The position numbers and the translations under genes are program-made. From positions 1 through 42,766 of the forward strand of contig NZ_BOOU01000101.1 in assembly GCF_016863395.1 (NCBI RefSeq): a stretch of 42,766 nucleotides of DNA. Reading direction: 5' to 3'. Of the stretch, positions 33,175-40,427 are shown piece after piece. The DNA is from Sphaerisporangium rufum (GTDB taxonomy: Bacteria; Actinomycetota; Actinomycetes; Streptosporangiales; Streptosporangiaceae). Each line of letters begins with the position of its first letter. Position 1 is the first letter of the stretch. The notes beneath the pieces were generated by a model that saw only the letters and a list, made by a program, of their open reading frames with translations, was not told where the DNA came from and did not search any database.

Positions 33175-33213
33175 CGAGCTTCGGTCGTGAATCGACTTAT
33201 CCGCTACTGCAGC

Positions 33214-33338
33214 GAGGGGTAACCCCGCCTCGGGATTCTCGACTAGAAGGAGGATCTTTTCAGCACCTTCGGTACGGCATCGGGGGCGATTCGCCGGAGA
33301 TCATCGACCGCCCGGGCGGTGAAGACGACGTCCGACAT
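33214..33338 (-). pseudogene. RelE/ParE-type toxin gene, frameshifted and truncated
   Basis: ATG 33338 lies just past the antitoxin stop and reads MSDVVFTARAVDDLRRIAPD then AVPKVLK, the start of a RelE/ParE-like mRNA interferase or gyrase inhibitor. It stops at TAG 33245-33243 after 31 codons. Shifting frame by one base at the AAAA run (33260-33257) restores KILLLVENPEAGLPL, the expected continuation; beyond about 33214 the match is lost. So the gene has a single-base loss plus a missing 3' half and cannot make a working toxin. Confidence 0.7.
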
Positions 33339-33340
33339 GG

Positions 33341-33649
33341 CTATTCGTCATCCGGCATCGCGGCCAGCGACTCCCGCGTCTGCCCGAAGGCGGCAAGCAC
33401 ATCATCGAGCGCGACGCGCTCGCCGGCGTCTGTGACCGAACGTGCCAGCACCAGGGCCAGGTCTCGAAGGTCGGCCGCGGCCTCCTCCAGCTCCTCCAGT
33501 CGTCGGATGCTGACCACCGCTGCCACCGGCTGGTGCCGGCGGGTTACCACCAGGTCGGTTCCGTTCTCGGCGTCGGCTACCAGACGGGCTACCCCACGCT
33601 GGGCGGCTTCGGTGACGCTCAGTTCGGTGACATCATGCAAAACCGTCAT
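33341..33649 (-). CDS. Phd/YefM-family type II antitoxin, intact
   Basis: A 102-residue protein. The N-terminal Phd/YefM domain (about 1-65) has VTELSVTEAAQRGVARLVADAENGTDLVVTRRHQPVAAVVSIRRLEELE, binding DNA as a dimer; the C-terminal tail would neutralise the toxin. Its partner toxin gene downstream is broken (frameshift at 33260), so the antitoxin is an orphan. ATG 33649 is preceded by CATAGT six bases away, and TAACTAT repeats sit there, so autoregulation may still work. Orphan antitoxins can persist as regulators or as anti-addiction modules. Confidence 0.88.
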   Translation of the reverse strand: MTVLHDVTELSVTEAAQRGVARLVADAENGTDLVVTRRHQPVAAVVSIRRLEELEEAAADLRDLALVLARSVTDAGERVALDDVLAAFGQTRESLAAMPDDE

Positions 33650-33653
33650 GCGC

Positions 33654-33672
33654 TAACTATGCAGGTAACTAT
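33654..33672. promoter_or_regulatory. TAACTAT direct repeat and -10 of the antitoxin gene
   Basis: TAACTAT occurs at 33654-33660 and 33666-33672 (12-bp period, GCAGG between). On the minus strand the predicted -10, CATAGT (33661-33656), lies within it and ends 6 nt before ATG 33649. Antitoxin binding here would autoregulate. The 33673-33903 stretch holds nothing else that I can call. Confidence 0.45.
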
Positions 33673-33903
33673 CTAGACACCATACGTAGCGGCCAAGGTG
33701 ATCTCCAGATGAGGGGAGGCGGCCGCCGAGCCGAATCGACGATCAGGGAAGGCGGTGGAGTTCCCGTCGTGCGTTTGGGCTGGAGCCCGCCAAGTGCCAT
33801 CCTCGAGAAGCGAACCCCTCCGCGTTTGATGGGGCTGAGCAGGGCCGGGCGATGAATCTGCCGGTGGCGACGCTCTCCGATCATGTGTCCGTTCCGGCGC
33901 TCG

Positions 33904-34737
33904 TCAAACCTGGAGGCCGACGACCTCTAGTAGCCGCAGCCGCTCGGCGGTCTCGCCGCCCTCCGCCACGGTGAAGGCCATGATCCGCAGATCGGTGCCG
34001 AGCGCCGAGAGGATGTCGCAGTCGAGGGTGAGTTCGCCGACGCTCGCGTGCCTGACCGTCTTGGTCAGGGACTTGTGCACACCTACCACGCCGGAGCCCC
34101 ACAGCGCCGCGAAGTCACCGCTGCGGGCACGGAGCTCATCGATCAGTGCGGCCAGTCCGGCGTCCTTCGGATAGCGAGCCGAAGCCGCTCTCAGGTCGGA
34201 CATGAAGGCGGCGCGGTGACCCGTCTCCCTGCTCACCGCCTGGGGGTATCCGGCGGGCGGTTCCACGAAGGACCACCACACGGCATTCCTCCCGAAGCCG
34301 CGTGACACGGGAGGGTCGCCGAACACCGCGGCCCACAACCGGTTCCACGTGATGAGATTCCATGCGGCGTCGTACACGCTCAGGGGTGTGCCGGTCAGCC
34401 GATCCAGCAGGCGCTGGACGCCTGCCGGCACATGGTCGGAAATCTGCCCCGGGCCCGGCACCGCCTGACCGGCGAGCACGAACAGGTGCTCACGCTCCGC
34501 CGTCGTCAGCCGCAACGCCCGAGCCAGCGCGGACAATACCTGGGGGGACGGATTCGTCGACCTGCTCTGTTCGAGCCGCACGATGTAGTCGACGGACAAG
34601 CCGCTGAGCAGGGCGAGCTCCTCACGTCGCAGGCCTGGCGCGCGCCGGCGTCCGTCGTCCGGCAGGCCGGCCTCGGCCGGTTTCGTGCGATCCCGCCAGG
34701 CGTGCAGGGCCCTGCCGAGATCGGTGGATCCGGTCAT
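33904..34737 (-). CDS. Helix-turn-helix transcriptional regulator with MmyB-like ligand-binding domain
   Basis: A 277-residue regulator. The N-terminal XRE HTH (about 30-80) has RREELALLSGLSVDYIVRLEQSRSTNPSPQVLSALARALRL; the C-terminal part has YDAAWNLITWNRLWAAVFGD and DLRAASARYPKDAGLAALIDELR, the hallmark of the MmyB-like (PAS-like) domain. ATG 34737 is supported by CATACT six bases upstream, giving a leaderless mRNA; a longer N-terminus is less likely. It is divergent from the aldo-keto reductase. Homologues commonly regulate an adjacent oxidoreductase. Confidence 0.9.
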   Translation of the reverse strand: MTGSTDLGRALHAWRDRTKPAEAGLPDDGRRRAPGLRREELALLSGLSVDYIVRLEQSRSTNPSPQVLSALARALRLTTAEREHLFVLAGQAVPGPGQISDHVPAGVQRLLDRLTGTPLSVYDAAWNLITWNRLWAAVFGDPPVSRGFGRNAVWWSFVEPPAGYPQAVSRETGHRAAFMSDLRAASARYPKDAGLAALIDELRARSGDFAALWGSGVVGVHKSLTKTVRHASVGELTLDCDILSALGTDLRIMAFTVAEGGETAERLRLLEVVGLQV

Positions 34738-34743
34738 CTCCTC

Positions 34744-34749
34744 AGTATG
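34744..34749 (-). promoter_or_regulatory. Predicted -10 element, leaderless XRE mRNA
   Basis: CATACT on the minus strand ends 6 nt before ATG 34737; the spacer GAGGAG is too close to serve as a Shine-Dalgarno. Confidence 0.4.
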
Positions 34750-34905
34750 GGCAATCGGCCGCGTCCGGTCGTGGTACTCCGGGTCCACTGGCTGCGGCGG
34801 GTGCTGGTCGATGCCCACGGGTCCGCGGAAGGTGGACGTACCGGCCGACGGGCGGTGGCCGGCGGGAGGACCCACTCACCGGTTGAGACCGAAAGAGGCA
34901 CGTAC

Positions 34906-35925
34906 ATGAAGTATCGCAACCTCGGGCGGACCGGGATCAAGGTCAGCCCCTACGCACTCGGCACGTTGATGCTCGCCGGCCAGATGGGCAACGACCCGGA
35001 CGAGTCGGTCCGGATCATCCACAAGGCGATAGACGCCGGGATCAACCTCATCGATACCGCCGACCGCTACGCCGACTCCGAGGACATCGTCGGAAAGGCC
35101 CTCAAGGGCCACCGCGACGAGGTGGTCCTGGCAACCAAGGTCGGCATGCCCATGGGCGAGGACGTCAACCGGCAGGGTGCCTCCCGCCGCTGGATCACCA
35201 CCGCTGTCGAAAACTCCCTGCGGCGGCTCGGCACCGACCACATCGACATTTATCAGCTCCAGCGGCCTGACCCGGACACCGACCTGGAGGAGACCCTTTC
35301 CGTTCTGACCGACCTCGTCAGGGCCGGCAAGGTGCGCGTGATCGGTTCGTCGACGACGCCCGCCTCGGTGATCGTCCAGGCGCAGTGGGCCGCCGAACGC
35401 GCCGGCCTGCAGCGGTTCCGCACCGAGCAGCCGCCGTACTCGATCCTGAACCGCGGCATCGAACGGGAGGTCCTGCCGCTGGCGCAGGAGTACGGCATGG
35501 GCGTCATGGTGTGGGGCCCGTTCGGCCAAGGCCTGCTGACCGGCCGGGTGCGCAAGGGCGGTGAGAACGACCTCAAACGCGTCCAGTTCTCCCGCCACCT
35601 CACCGACGAGCGCCGCATCGACGTCGTCGAACAGCTCATCCCGCTCGCTGAGGAGGCCGGCCTGCCCATGACCCACCTGGCCATGGCGTTCGCCATCGCC
35701 CATCCAGGCGTCACCGCCGCGCTCCTCGGCCCGCGCACCATGGAACACCTCGACGACCTTCTGGCCGGGGCCGACGTCGAGCTGTCCGACGACATCCTCG
35801 ACCGGATCGACAAGATCGTCCCGCCGGGCACCGAGGTCAGCGCGCTCGACCAGGAGTACAAGCCCCCGGCATTGCTCGACCCCGCTCTCCGGCGTCGTCC
35901 CGCCGGGCTCCGGTCGGCGGCCTGA
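34906..35925 (+). CDS. Aldo/keto reductase family protein, catalytic His replaced by Gln
   Basis: A 339-residue TIM-barrel NADPH-dependent oxidoreductase. N-terminal MKYRNLGRTGIKVSPYALGT is typical of the AKR family. Catalytic Asp and Tyr are present in LIDTADRYADSED and Lys in LATKVGMP. The residue where the fourth catalytic position (His) is expected, in IYQLQRPDPDTD, is Gln (about residue 119), while related proteins read IYQxHRPDPDTD. C-terminal EHLDDLLAGADVELSDDILDRID is standard. ATG 34906 has GAAAGAGG upstream. It is divergent from an MmyB-like regulator that may control it. The Gln may alter activity or specificity. Confidence 0.9.
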   Translation: MKYRNLGRTGIKVSPYALGTLMLAGQMGNDPDESVRIIHKAIDAGINLIDTADRYADSEDIVGKALKGHRDEVVLATKVGMPMGEDVNRQGASRRWITTAVENSLRRLGTDHIDIYQLQRPDPDTDLEETLSVLTDLVRAGKVRVIGSSTTPASVIVQAQWAAERAGLQRFRTEQPPYSILNRGIEREVLPLAQEYGMGVMVWGPFGQGLLTGRVRKGGENDLKRVQFSRHLTDERRIDVVEQLIPLAEEAGLPMTHLAMAFAIAHPGVTAALLGPRTMEHLDDLLAGADVELSDDILDRIDKIVPPGTEVSALDQEYKPPALLDPALRRRPAGLRSAA

Positions 35926-36246
35926 GCCAGAGGCCAGGCGGCGGCCTGCCCGGGGAAGTGGTCCGGCCCCTGGCACGCCTCTCGACTCTCGATCGACGCG
36001 ACTATCTGGTCATCGCTCCCGCCATCTGCGTAAGGAAGAACGGCTCACGATCTTGGCAGATGACTGATCTGCTGTGTTCATGGCCCTATGCATCGCGCGG
36101 GTTCGGGGTGCGGAGCCCCTGCCTTAGGGTTTGGTGCGGGAATCCCGATAAGAACAGTCCGAGCGGATCGAGGGCCGTTTCCCGGTGGAGCCGGACACGT
36201 ACCTGCGGGCCGCACCTGGATTTGATGCGGCCCGTGGTCGAGCGGC
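35926..36246. other. Gene-free stretch in the decayed island
   Basis: I find no intact gene or structural RNA here. Short open frames exist but none has a family match I can defend. The following 36247-36390 stretch holds a msrA relic on the minus strand. Confidence 0.4.
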
Positions 36247-36390
36247 TCAGGCTTCGCCGGTGGTCAGGCCGACGGGGCAGCTGACGCCGGTGCCCCTATG
36301 CCGCAGTAGCCGTTGGGGACTTTGTGCAAGTACTGCTGGTGGTGGCGACTCGCCTCAGGCAATAGTTCATCATCGCCGTCACCTCGCCGT
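36247..36390 (-). pseudogene. Relic of an msrA 3' end
   Basis: On the minus strand the translation contains LPEASRHHQQYLHKVPNGYCGI, the conserved MsrA C-terminal block (YHQQYLxKVPNGYCG), then after one missing G continues as GTGVSCPVGLTTGEA and stops at TGA (36249-36247). The upstream part (GEVTA...) is damaged by more frameshifts and the catalytic N-terminal GCFWG is absent. The sequence differs from the intact msrA at the window's right end (which reads [15 protein letters not shown]), so it is not a recent duplicate of that copy. Confidence 0.65.
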
Positions 36391-36839
36391 TCAGGCGTGC
36401 GAAGGGTCGACCGATACTCCTCGAAGGACTTCGACTGAAACGAGCGCGTTGACCGCACGGCCGAGCCTCGCATCAGTCGTAAGCAAAGGCAGTTGTCGCT
36501 CCAACGCGGCCTGCACGAACAGGGCGTCGAACATCCGCAGCGAGTAATCAACGGCCAGGATCGCTGCTCTCTGAATGCGATCGACACCGCAGACATGAAC
36601 CACCACAGCGAGGTCATCGATCACACGTGTCGCGGCCAGGAACGTCGCTCTGTCCAGCCGACCAGAACGCAGCCCCTTCTTACGAAGCACTTCGGCCACC
36701 TCGACACGCGCGAAGTCGACGGTCTCCAGCCGCAGCCCACCTGTCAGGAAGGCCCGCTGAATCTCGCGGGCGTGCTCGTACCCGTCCTGGTCGACGAACC
36801 ACCGGAGGAAGACGTGTCAACGATGTATCCCTCAGCCAC
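36391..36839 (-). pseudogene. VapC PIN-domain toxin gene with frameshift
   Basis: From GTG 36839 the protein begins VAEGYIVDTSS, the first strand and catalytic Asp of a PIN ribonuclease. Near 36806-36815 the frame shifts: the other frame reads RWFVDQDGYEHAREI and continues without interruption through ETVDFARVEVAEVLRKKG (catalytic Glu), MFDALFVQAALERQLPLLTTDARL (last acidic residues) to TGA 36393-36391. Related VapCs have about VVL between DTS and RWF, so a few bases are missing. GTG 36839 overlaps the VapB stop region. The gene is probably non-functional, unless the frameshift is a sequencing error. Confidence 0.75.
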
Positions 36840-37044
36840 GCGGCTCGTCCCGCAGGCGTTGCAACTCCTCGTCCAGGCCCGTCACGCCGCTCATCCGCTC
36901 CTGGACCCCCGCCAACGTCGCCAGGACGGCCTGACGAGAGCCATGAGCCGGCACACTCCCCCGCACCAACGCAAGGGCCCGCCCGACCTGCTCGTCTGGC
37001 AGTTCATCGATCAGATGATGGAGCTCTTCACGTTGCACGCTCAC
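36832..37044 (-). CDS. VapB-type antitoxin, intact and orphaned
   Basis: A 70-residue protein, MSVQREELHHLIDELPDEQV then a helical tail, of the size and position expected for a VapB-like antitoxin. It is followed, with the reading frames overlapping, by a VapC gene that is frameshifted. GTG 37044 is fixed by the -10-like TAGACT (37056-37051) six bases upstream, and a 12-bp palindrome covers the start codon. The promoter and antitoxin look intact while the toxin is not. Confidence 0.75.
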   Translation of the reverse strand: MSVQREELHHLIDELPDEQVGRALALVRGSVPAHGSRQAVLATLAGVQERMSGVTGLDEELQRLRDEPRG

Positions 37045-37056
37045 GTGAGCAGTCTA
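37039..37056 (-). promoter_or_regulatory. VapB promoter and start-codon palindrome
   Basis: GCTCACGTGAGC (37039-37050) is a perfect 12-bp palindrome that contains the GTG start codon of VapB. The -10-like TAGACT (37056-37051) abuts it. A VapB dimer bound here would block both transcription start and translation of a leaderless mRNA. Confidence 0.6.
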
Positions 37057-37177
37057 AGCGCTATCGCGCCTAGCCCCTCTTACCTTCCGTGAATCGCTGT
37101 GATACCGAACGTTACCAAGGGGCGTCACTCAGGAACTTCCAGGCTGACGGGGACTGATCCCGGCACGCGTGGTGCGG

Positions 37178-37203
37178 CCGGCGGGAACCGGTCAACCCGC
37201 CGG
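37178..37203 (-). terminator. Hairpin downstream of the XRE-TPR gene
   Basis: CCGGCGGG (37178-37185) pairs with CCCGCCGG (37196-37203) around a 10-nt loop. It is 11 bases beyond the stop of the XRE-TPR gene on the minus strand and upstream of VapB. Confidence 0.5.
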
Positions 37204-37213
37204 GCGCCTTCTG

Positions 37214-38452
37214 CTACCGGGCGGGCATGCGAGAGAGAAGGTCTCGCACCTGCGGCACGTCGCTGTGCGGTCTGAGGCGAGCGAGGACGACCCTGGTCCG
37301 CTCGGCGGTCCGGTTGCTCGCGACGTCGGCGGACACGTCGAGCATGCGTTCGGTGACCTGCGCGGCTTCCTCGGGCTCGTTGGCGTCGGCCAGCGCGACG
37401 GCGAGCCAGGACAGGTAGAGGGCCAGTTCGCGGGCGTGCGTGGCGTCGTAGCGGCTGAGAACGTCCGTCAGCAGCGGCACAGCACGTAGCGGGCGGCGCA
37501 ACTCGGTGAAGGCACGCGCCTTCATGATCCGGAGTTCTCCCGCGTCGACCCAGTATAGGTACCCGGGGTCATCCCTAGGCGTGTCGCCGGCCAATGCCTG
37601 GTCGGCCTCGCCCAGTGCCCGCATAGTCGCCTGCGCCTGGCCGTTGCGCGCGTACGCCCATGCCAGACGGTCCCAGCACAGTGCCCGGGCGCGTGCCGGT
37701 GCGTCGGGGCCGGCCGCGTCCAGGGCGGCATGGGCCAGCTCGATGCTCTCGCCCGGGTTCTCGGAGTTCGCCACCTGGTAGGCCAGCGATCCGACGAGGT
37801 TGGACTCAAGGACGCCGTCGCCGGCTTCGTGAGCCGCGCTGATCCCGAGCCGGTACGTACGAGCCGCCTGGTCGGGTAACCCGGCGTCGCTGGCCACCCA
37901 ACCGGCGATCTGCGCGATCTCGCCGACGGCGACCAAAAGGGTGTGCCCCACGGCTTCGGTATGCGTGCTCTCCCGATACAGCCGCACGGCCGTGTCGAGC
38001 TCCCGGAACGCGGGCCGGATCAGATCGCCGCCGGCCAGCACGTCATCGGCGAGCCGCAGGCCGTGAGCCCGTGACATCAGATCGGCGACCGCCTCTGAGC
38101 TGACGCGCCGCGCCTTGCGCTTGGTGACCCTGCCGAGCGGGTTCTCCTGCCCGAGAAGGTCTTTGAGGACGTCGGCGGGCAGGCGGCGCGGTCGCGGCCC
38201 GCCCTCGTTGAACAGTTCGCGCTCGTCCATGTCGAACACCCGGCAGTACAGCAGCGCGTACGGGTCGGCGGGGCGATGGCGGCCGGCTTCCCAGTCCTTC
38301 ATCAGCCGCACGATGGAATCGCGCTCGGGGAGCCGTACCCGAGTGTGGTCGTCAGCCGCGTCGCAAAGCCGCCGGGCCATCTCCCGTTGCGACCAGAGCC
38401 GGTTACGCCGTTCGGCACGGAGGCGAGCCGCCCAGACTGGAACATCCTCCAT
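37214..38452 (-). CDS. XRE-family HTH regulator with TPR-like C-terminal domain
   Basis: A 412-residue regulator. The N-terminal HTH (about 9-75: LRAERRNRLWSQREMARRLCDAADD then IVRLMKDWEAGRHRPADPYALLYCRVF) resembles XRE proteins that carry a long C-terminal TPR array (about 130-400, repeated helical pairs such as AHEAGDGVLESNLVGSLAYQVAN and ARALCWDRLAWAYARNGQAQA). Such proteins occur in actinomycete accessory elements and may sense peptides. ATG 38452 has AGGAG four bases upstream. It is divergent from a GHKL ATP-binding protein across a tandem 10-bp repeat. Confidence 0.85.
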   Translation of the reverse strand: MEDVPVWAARLRAERRNRLWSQREMARRLCDAADDHTRVRLPERDSIVRLMKDWEAGRHRPADPYALLYCRVFDMDERELFNEGGPRPRRLPADVLKDLLGQENPLGRVTKRKARRVSSEAVADLMSRAHGLRLADDVLAGGDLIRPAFRELDTAVRLYRESTHTEAVGHTLLVAVGEIAQIAGWVASDAGLPDQAARTYRLGISAAHEAGDGVLESNLVGSLAYQVANSENPGESIELAHAALDAAGPDAPARARALCWDRLAWAYARNGQAQATMRALGEADQALAGDTPRDDPGYLYWVDAGELRIMKARAFTELRRPLRAVPLLTDVLSRYDATHARELALYLSWLAVALADANEPEEAAQVTERMLDVSADVASNRTAERTRVVLARLRPHSDVPQVRDLLSRMPAR

Positions 38453-38485
38453 CGGTACTCCTGTGGGGGAGAACGCGGGATCTGC

Positions 38486-38505
38486 CTGTCTCCCCCAGTC
38501 TCCCC
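38486..38505. promoter_or_regulatory. Tandem 10-bp repeat CTGTCTCCCC/CAGTCTCCCC
   Basis: Two nearly identical decamers lie head to tail, one helical turn apart, between the divergent XRE-TPR and ATP-binding genes. They could be binding sites for the XRE regulator. Confidence 0.45.
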
Positions 38506-38626
38506 TATCCGGACTGTCGGCGCCCGTGCACTGAGCGCTGTGATGGATGCGACGTCAGAGACAACGGGACCCGCAGGCGCGGTCACGCCGTACGGGTCCC
38601 TTGACCGCACGCTGGAGGTGCGATCC

Positions 38627-39298
38627 ATGGCACAGCCTAGGCCCATTCCGCCCCATCCCTACCAGACAGCCACCGGCATCCTGCTGGGTGTCACCGACTT
38701 GCCCGGTTCGCCGGAATCGGCGTCCCGCGCCCGCGCCTGGATCCGGGACAGGCTCGGCGAGGATCATCCTGCCCTGGAGGACGTGACACTCCTCGTGTCC
38801 GAGGTCGTTACCAACTCCGTGATCCACTCCGCATCACGCGACGGCGGAAAGGTCACGCTCGCTATCGCCGACTGCCATGAGTTCATCCACATTGACGTGG
38901 TGGACGACGGCGCCGAGACGGAACCGCGTGTGTGCGGCGACCCCTTCGGCGAGAGCGGGCGCGGGCTCATGCTGGTAGACGTCATCGCCCGGAACTGGGG
39001 TGTCTACACCGACCCGGCCGGACGCACGGTGTGGTTTCAGTGCGCCTACCGGCGCCGGGCAGCCGACTCCCCGTCACTGGCCTGTCCCCGGCCCCGAGTG
39101 CCGGCCGAACCGACACCCGGCCACGAAAGCGCGCTGCGGCGGACCGCCCGGCAGGCCGCCCAGACCGTGGCCGACAGTGCCCGGCAAGAGCAGGCGCTGC
39201 GCCTGGTCCAGCGCTGGGACCTGGATCCCGATGGCCTGAACGAGGCCGCCCGAAGGATCGGCGTCGCCCCCATGGACGGCATGGGGACCCGCCACTGA
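38627..39298 (+). CDS. GHKL ATP-binding protein (anti-sigma factor/RsbW-like)
   Basis: A 223-residue protein. Residues about 20-145 form a HATPase_c_2 domain: VTLLVSEVVTNSVIHSA (N-box), a VVDDGAETEP stretch (G1-like) and GESGRGLMLVDVIARNWGV (G2-like). It has no transmembrane or HisKA part. The C-terminal 80 residues are unrelated and helical (LRRTARQAAQTVADSARQEQALRL). Many actinobacterial proteins of this type are serine kinases or anti-sigma factors paired with XRE regulators. ATG 38627 has GGAGG 8 bases upstream. Confidence 0.85.
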   Translation: MAQPRPIPPHPYQTATGILLGVTDLPGSPESASRARAWIRDRLGEDHPALEDVTLLVSEVVTNSVIHSASRDGGKVTLAIADCHEFIHIDVVDDGAETEPRVCGDPFGESGRGLMLVDVIARNWGVYTDPAGRTVWFQCAYRRRAADSPSLACPRPRVPAEPTPGHESALRRTARQAAQTVADSARQEQALRLVQRWDLDPDGLNEAARRIGVAPMDGMGTRH

Positions 39299-39301
39299 GC
39301 C

Positions 39302-39377
39302 AGAACGGCGGCGCGGCGGGTTCCTCTGGATGGCGAGGGCCGGAGGTGGCCTCTTCCTCGTGCCGCGCCGCCGTTCT
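39302..39377. terminator. 16-bp perfect inverted repeat just downstream of the ATP-binding gene
   Basis: AGAACGGCGGCGCGGC (39302-39317) and its exact complement (39362-39377) enclose 44 bases that also fold partly (GGGCC/GGCCTC). It begins three bases after the stop, so it is likely a transcription end or 3' protective structure. Confidence 0.55.
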
Positions 39378-40239
39378 CCCCGTTCCTCGGCAGAAAGGAG
39401 ACCGATCAAGGTAACCAGCCCCCAAGGGATATGTACCCAGGGATCACAGTCCCCCGGTGCTTCCGTCATCGGGGGCCTTTCCATGTCCCGGGTATCACCG
39501 ATACCGGTCACCGGTCCCGCGCCCGGCATGGCGTGTCCGGTGGGCTGGTGCTGAGGAACGAAGTACCAGCCCTTCGATCGCCCCCGGCCAGGCGCGAAGA
39601 TCAGCCGAAACTGGCGATCGTGGCAGCGTCGTGGTGACTGTCTGCTGGTCCTGCAAACCTGCCGCGGCGTGCCGCCGCCCACCTCAGAAAGGCGCGGCCA
39701 CCAAGTCGCTGTTGGTGGCAGCGTGTACCAGAGGTGGCGGATACGGTCCGGTACGACGGATGCTCGAAGCGGCGGGCGCCGCGACCTGCCCACCACCACC
39801 GAGCGGCCGCGGGCCGGCACCGGCCGCCTCCTGACGTCCTGCTTGCACACGAGCGCCAGCCCCGACAACACACCCCTCGCCCTGCTCAAACAGTAGAAGA
39901 CGACCGCCAGGGTTGAACATGTAAGGCGGCGTTGCTGTACCCACTTCTGTACAGCACCCGGCCGACGCCAGCCCGAGTTCCATGGCAAGGTGAGCCCATA
40001 CCCTGGCACCACCCAGGCCCGAGGAATGGAAGCCCTGCAGTAGCCCGCAAATCACCTTTTAGGAGAGCGGCGCCCACATCCGGGACCGTAAAACTAATGG
40101 CTCGCACAGACCCTCCATCGGCTGACCGGCCTTACGGACCGCAGGATGGAGGGCCACTTCGGCGGTGCCGCCGTGCCGAGGTCGCACCGTAGACGTCGAA
40201 CAGCCGGAATTCGGGGCAGGTCTCTGAGACCATTCGGCT
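39378..40239. other. Gene-poor region, with a terminator-like hairpin at 39451
   Basis: No frame here gives a protein I can assign or that stands out in codon use. A 9-bp stem with one mismatch (CCCCCGGTG 39451-39459 / CATCGGGGG 39467-39475, 7-nt loop) looks like a terminator. GAAAGGAG near 39395 resembles a Shine-Dalgarno but has no good start after it. The rest is unexplained. Confidence 0.4.
40219..40231. promoter_or_regulatory. Perfect 13-bp palindrome upstream of an unknown operon
   Basis: GGTCTC-T-GAGACC lies 8 bases before ATG 40240 of the small open frame and could be its operator. Confidence 0.4.
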
Positions 40240-40422
40240 ATGTCGGAGAAAGCACCCACCACCCGTCGGACCACACCTGCTGAACGCCAAGCCCAAACAG
40301 GTGGCGGTCTTCCGGCCGACCAAGGGTCTGCCGGTTCATCTTGCGAAGCGGCTGCTCAGAGCGGTCGTTCCATCGAGACCCCAGGACAGATGGATGTCAC
40401 ATACCCGATCCCCACCTCGTGA
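40240..40422 (+). CDS. Small open frame coupled to a membrane protein, uncertain
   Basis: A 60-residue, polar, low-complexity protein (MSEKAPTTRRTTPAERQAQ at the N-terminus) ending at TGA 40420-40422, which overlaps GTG 40419, a possible start of the next gene. A perfect palindrome lies just upstream. The coupling is the main support; there is no family, and the composition could be chance. Confidence 0.35.
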   Translation: MSEKAPTTRRTTPAERQAQTGGGLPADQGSAGSSCEAAAQSGRSIETPGQMDVTYPIPTS

Positions 40423-40427
40423 GCGAG

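Noticed and set aside
35926-36246. Possible tRNA or attachment site around a GGTTCGGGGTGCGG-like stretch
   Set aside because: No acceptor stem or anticodon arm could be drawn.
39330-40192. Several open frames of 60-120 codons on both strands
   Set aside because: No recognisable domain, poor start signals, and mutual overlap; not called as genes.
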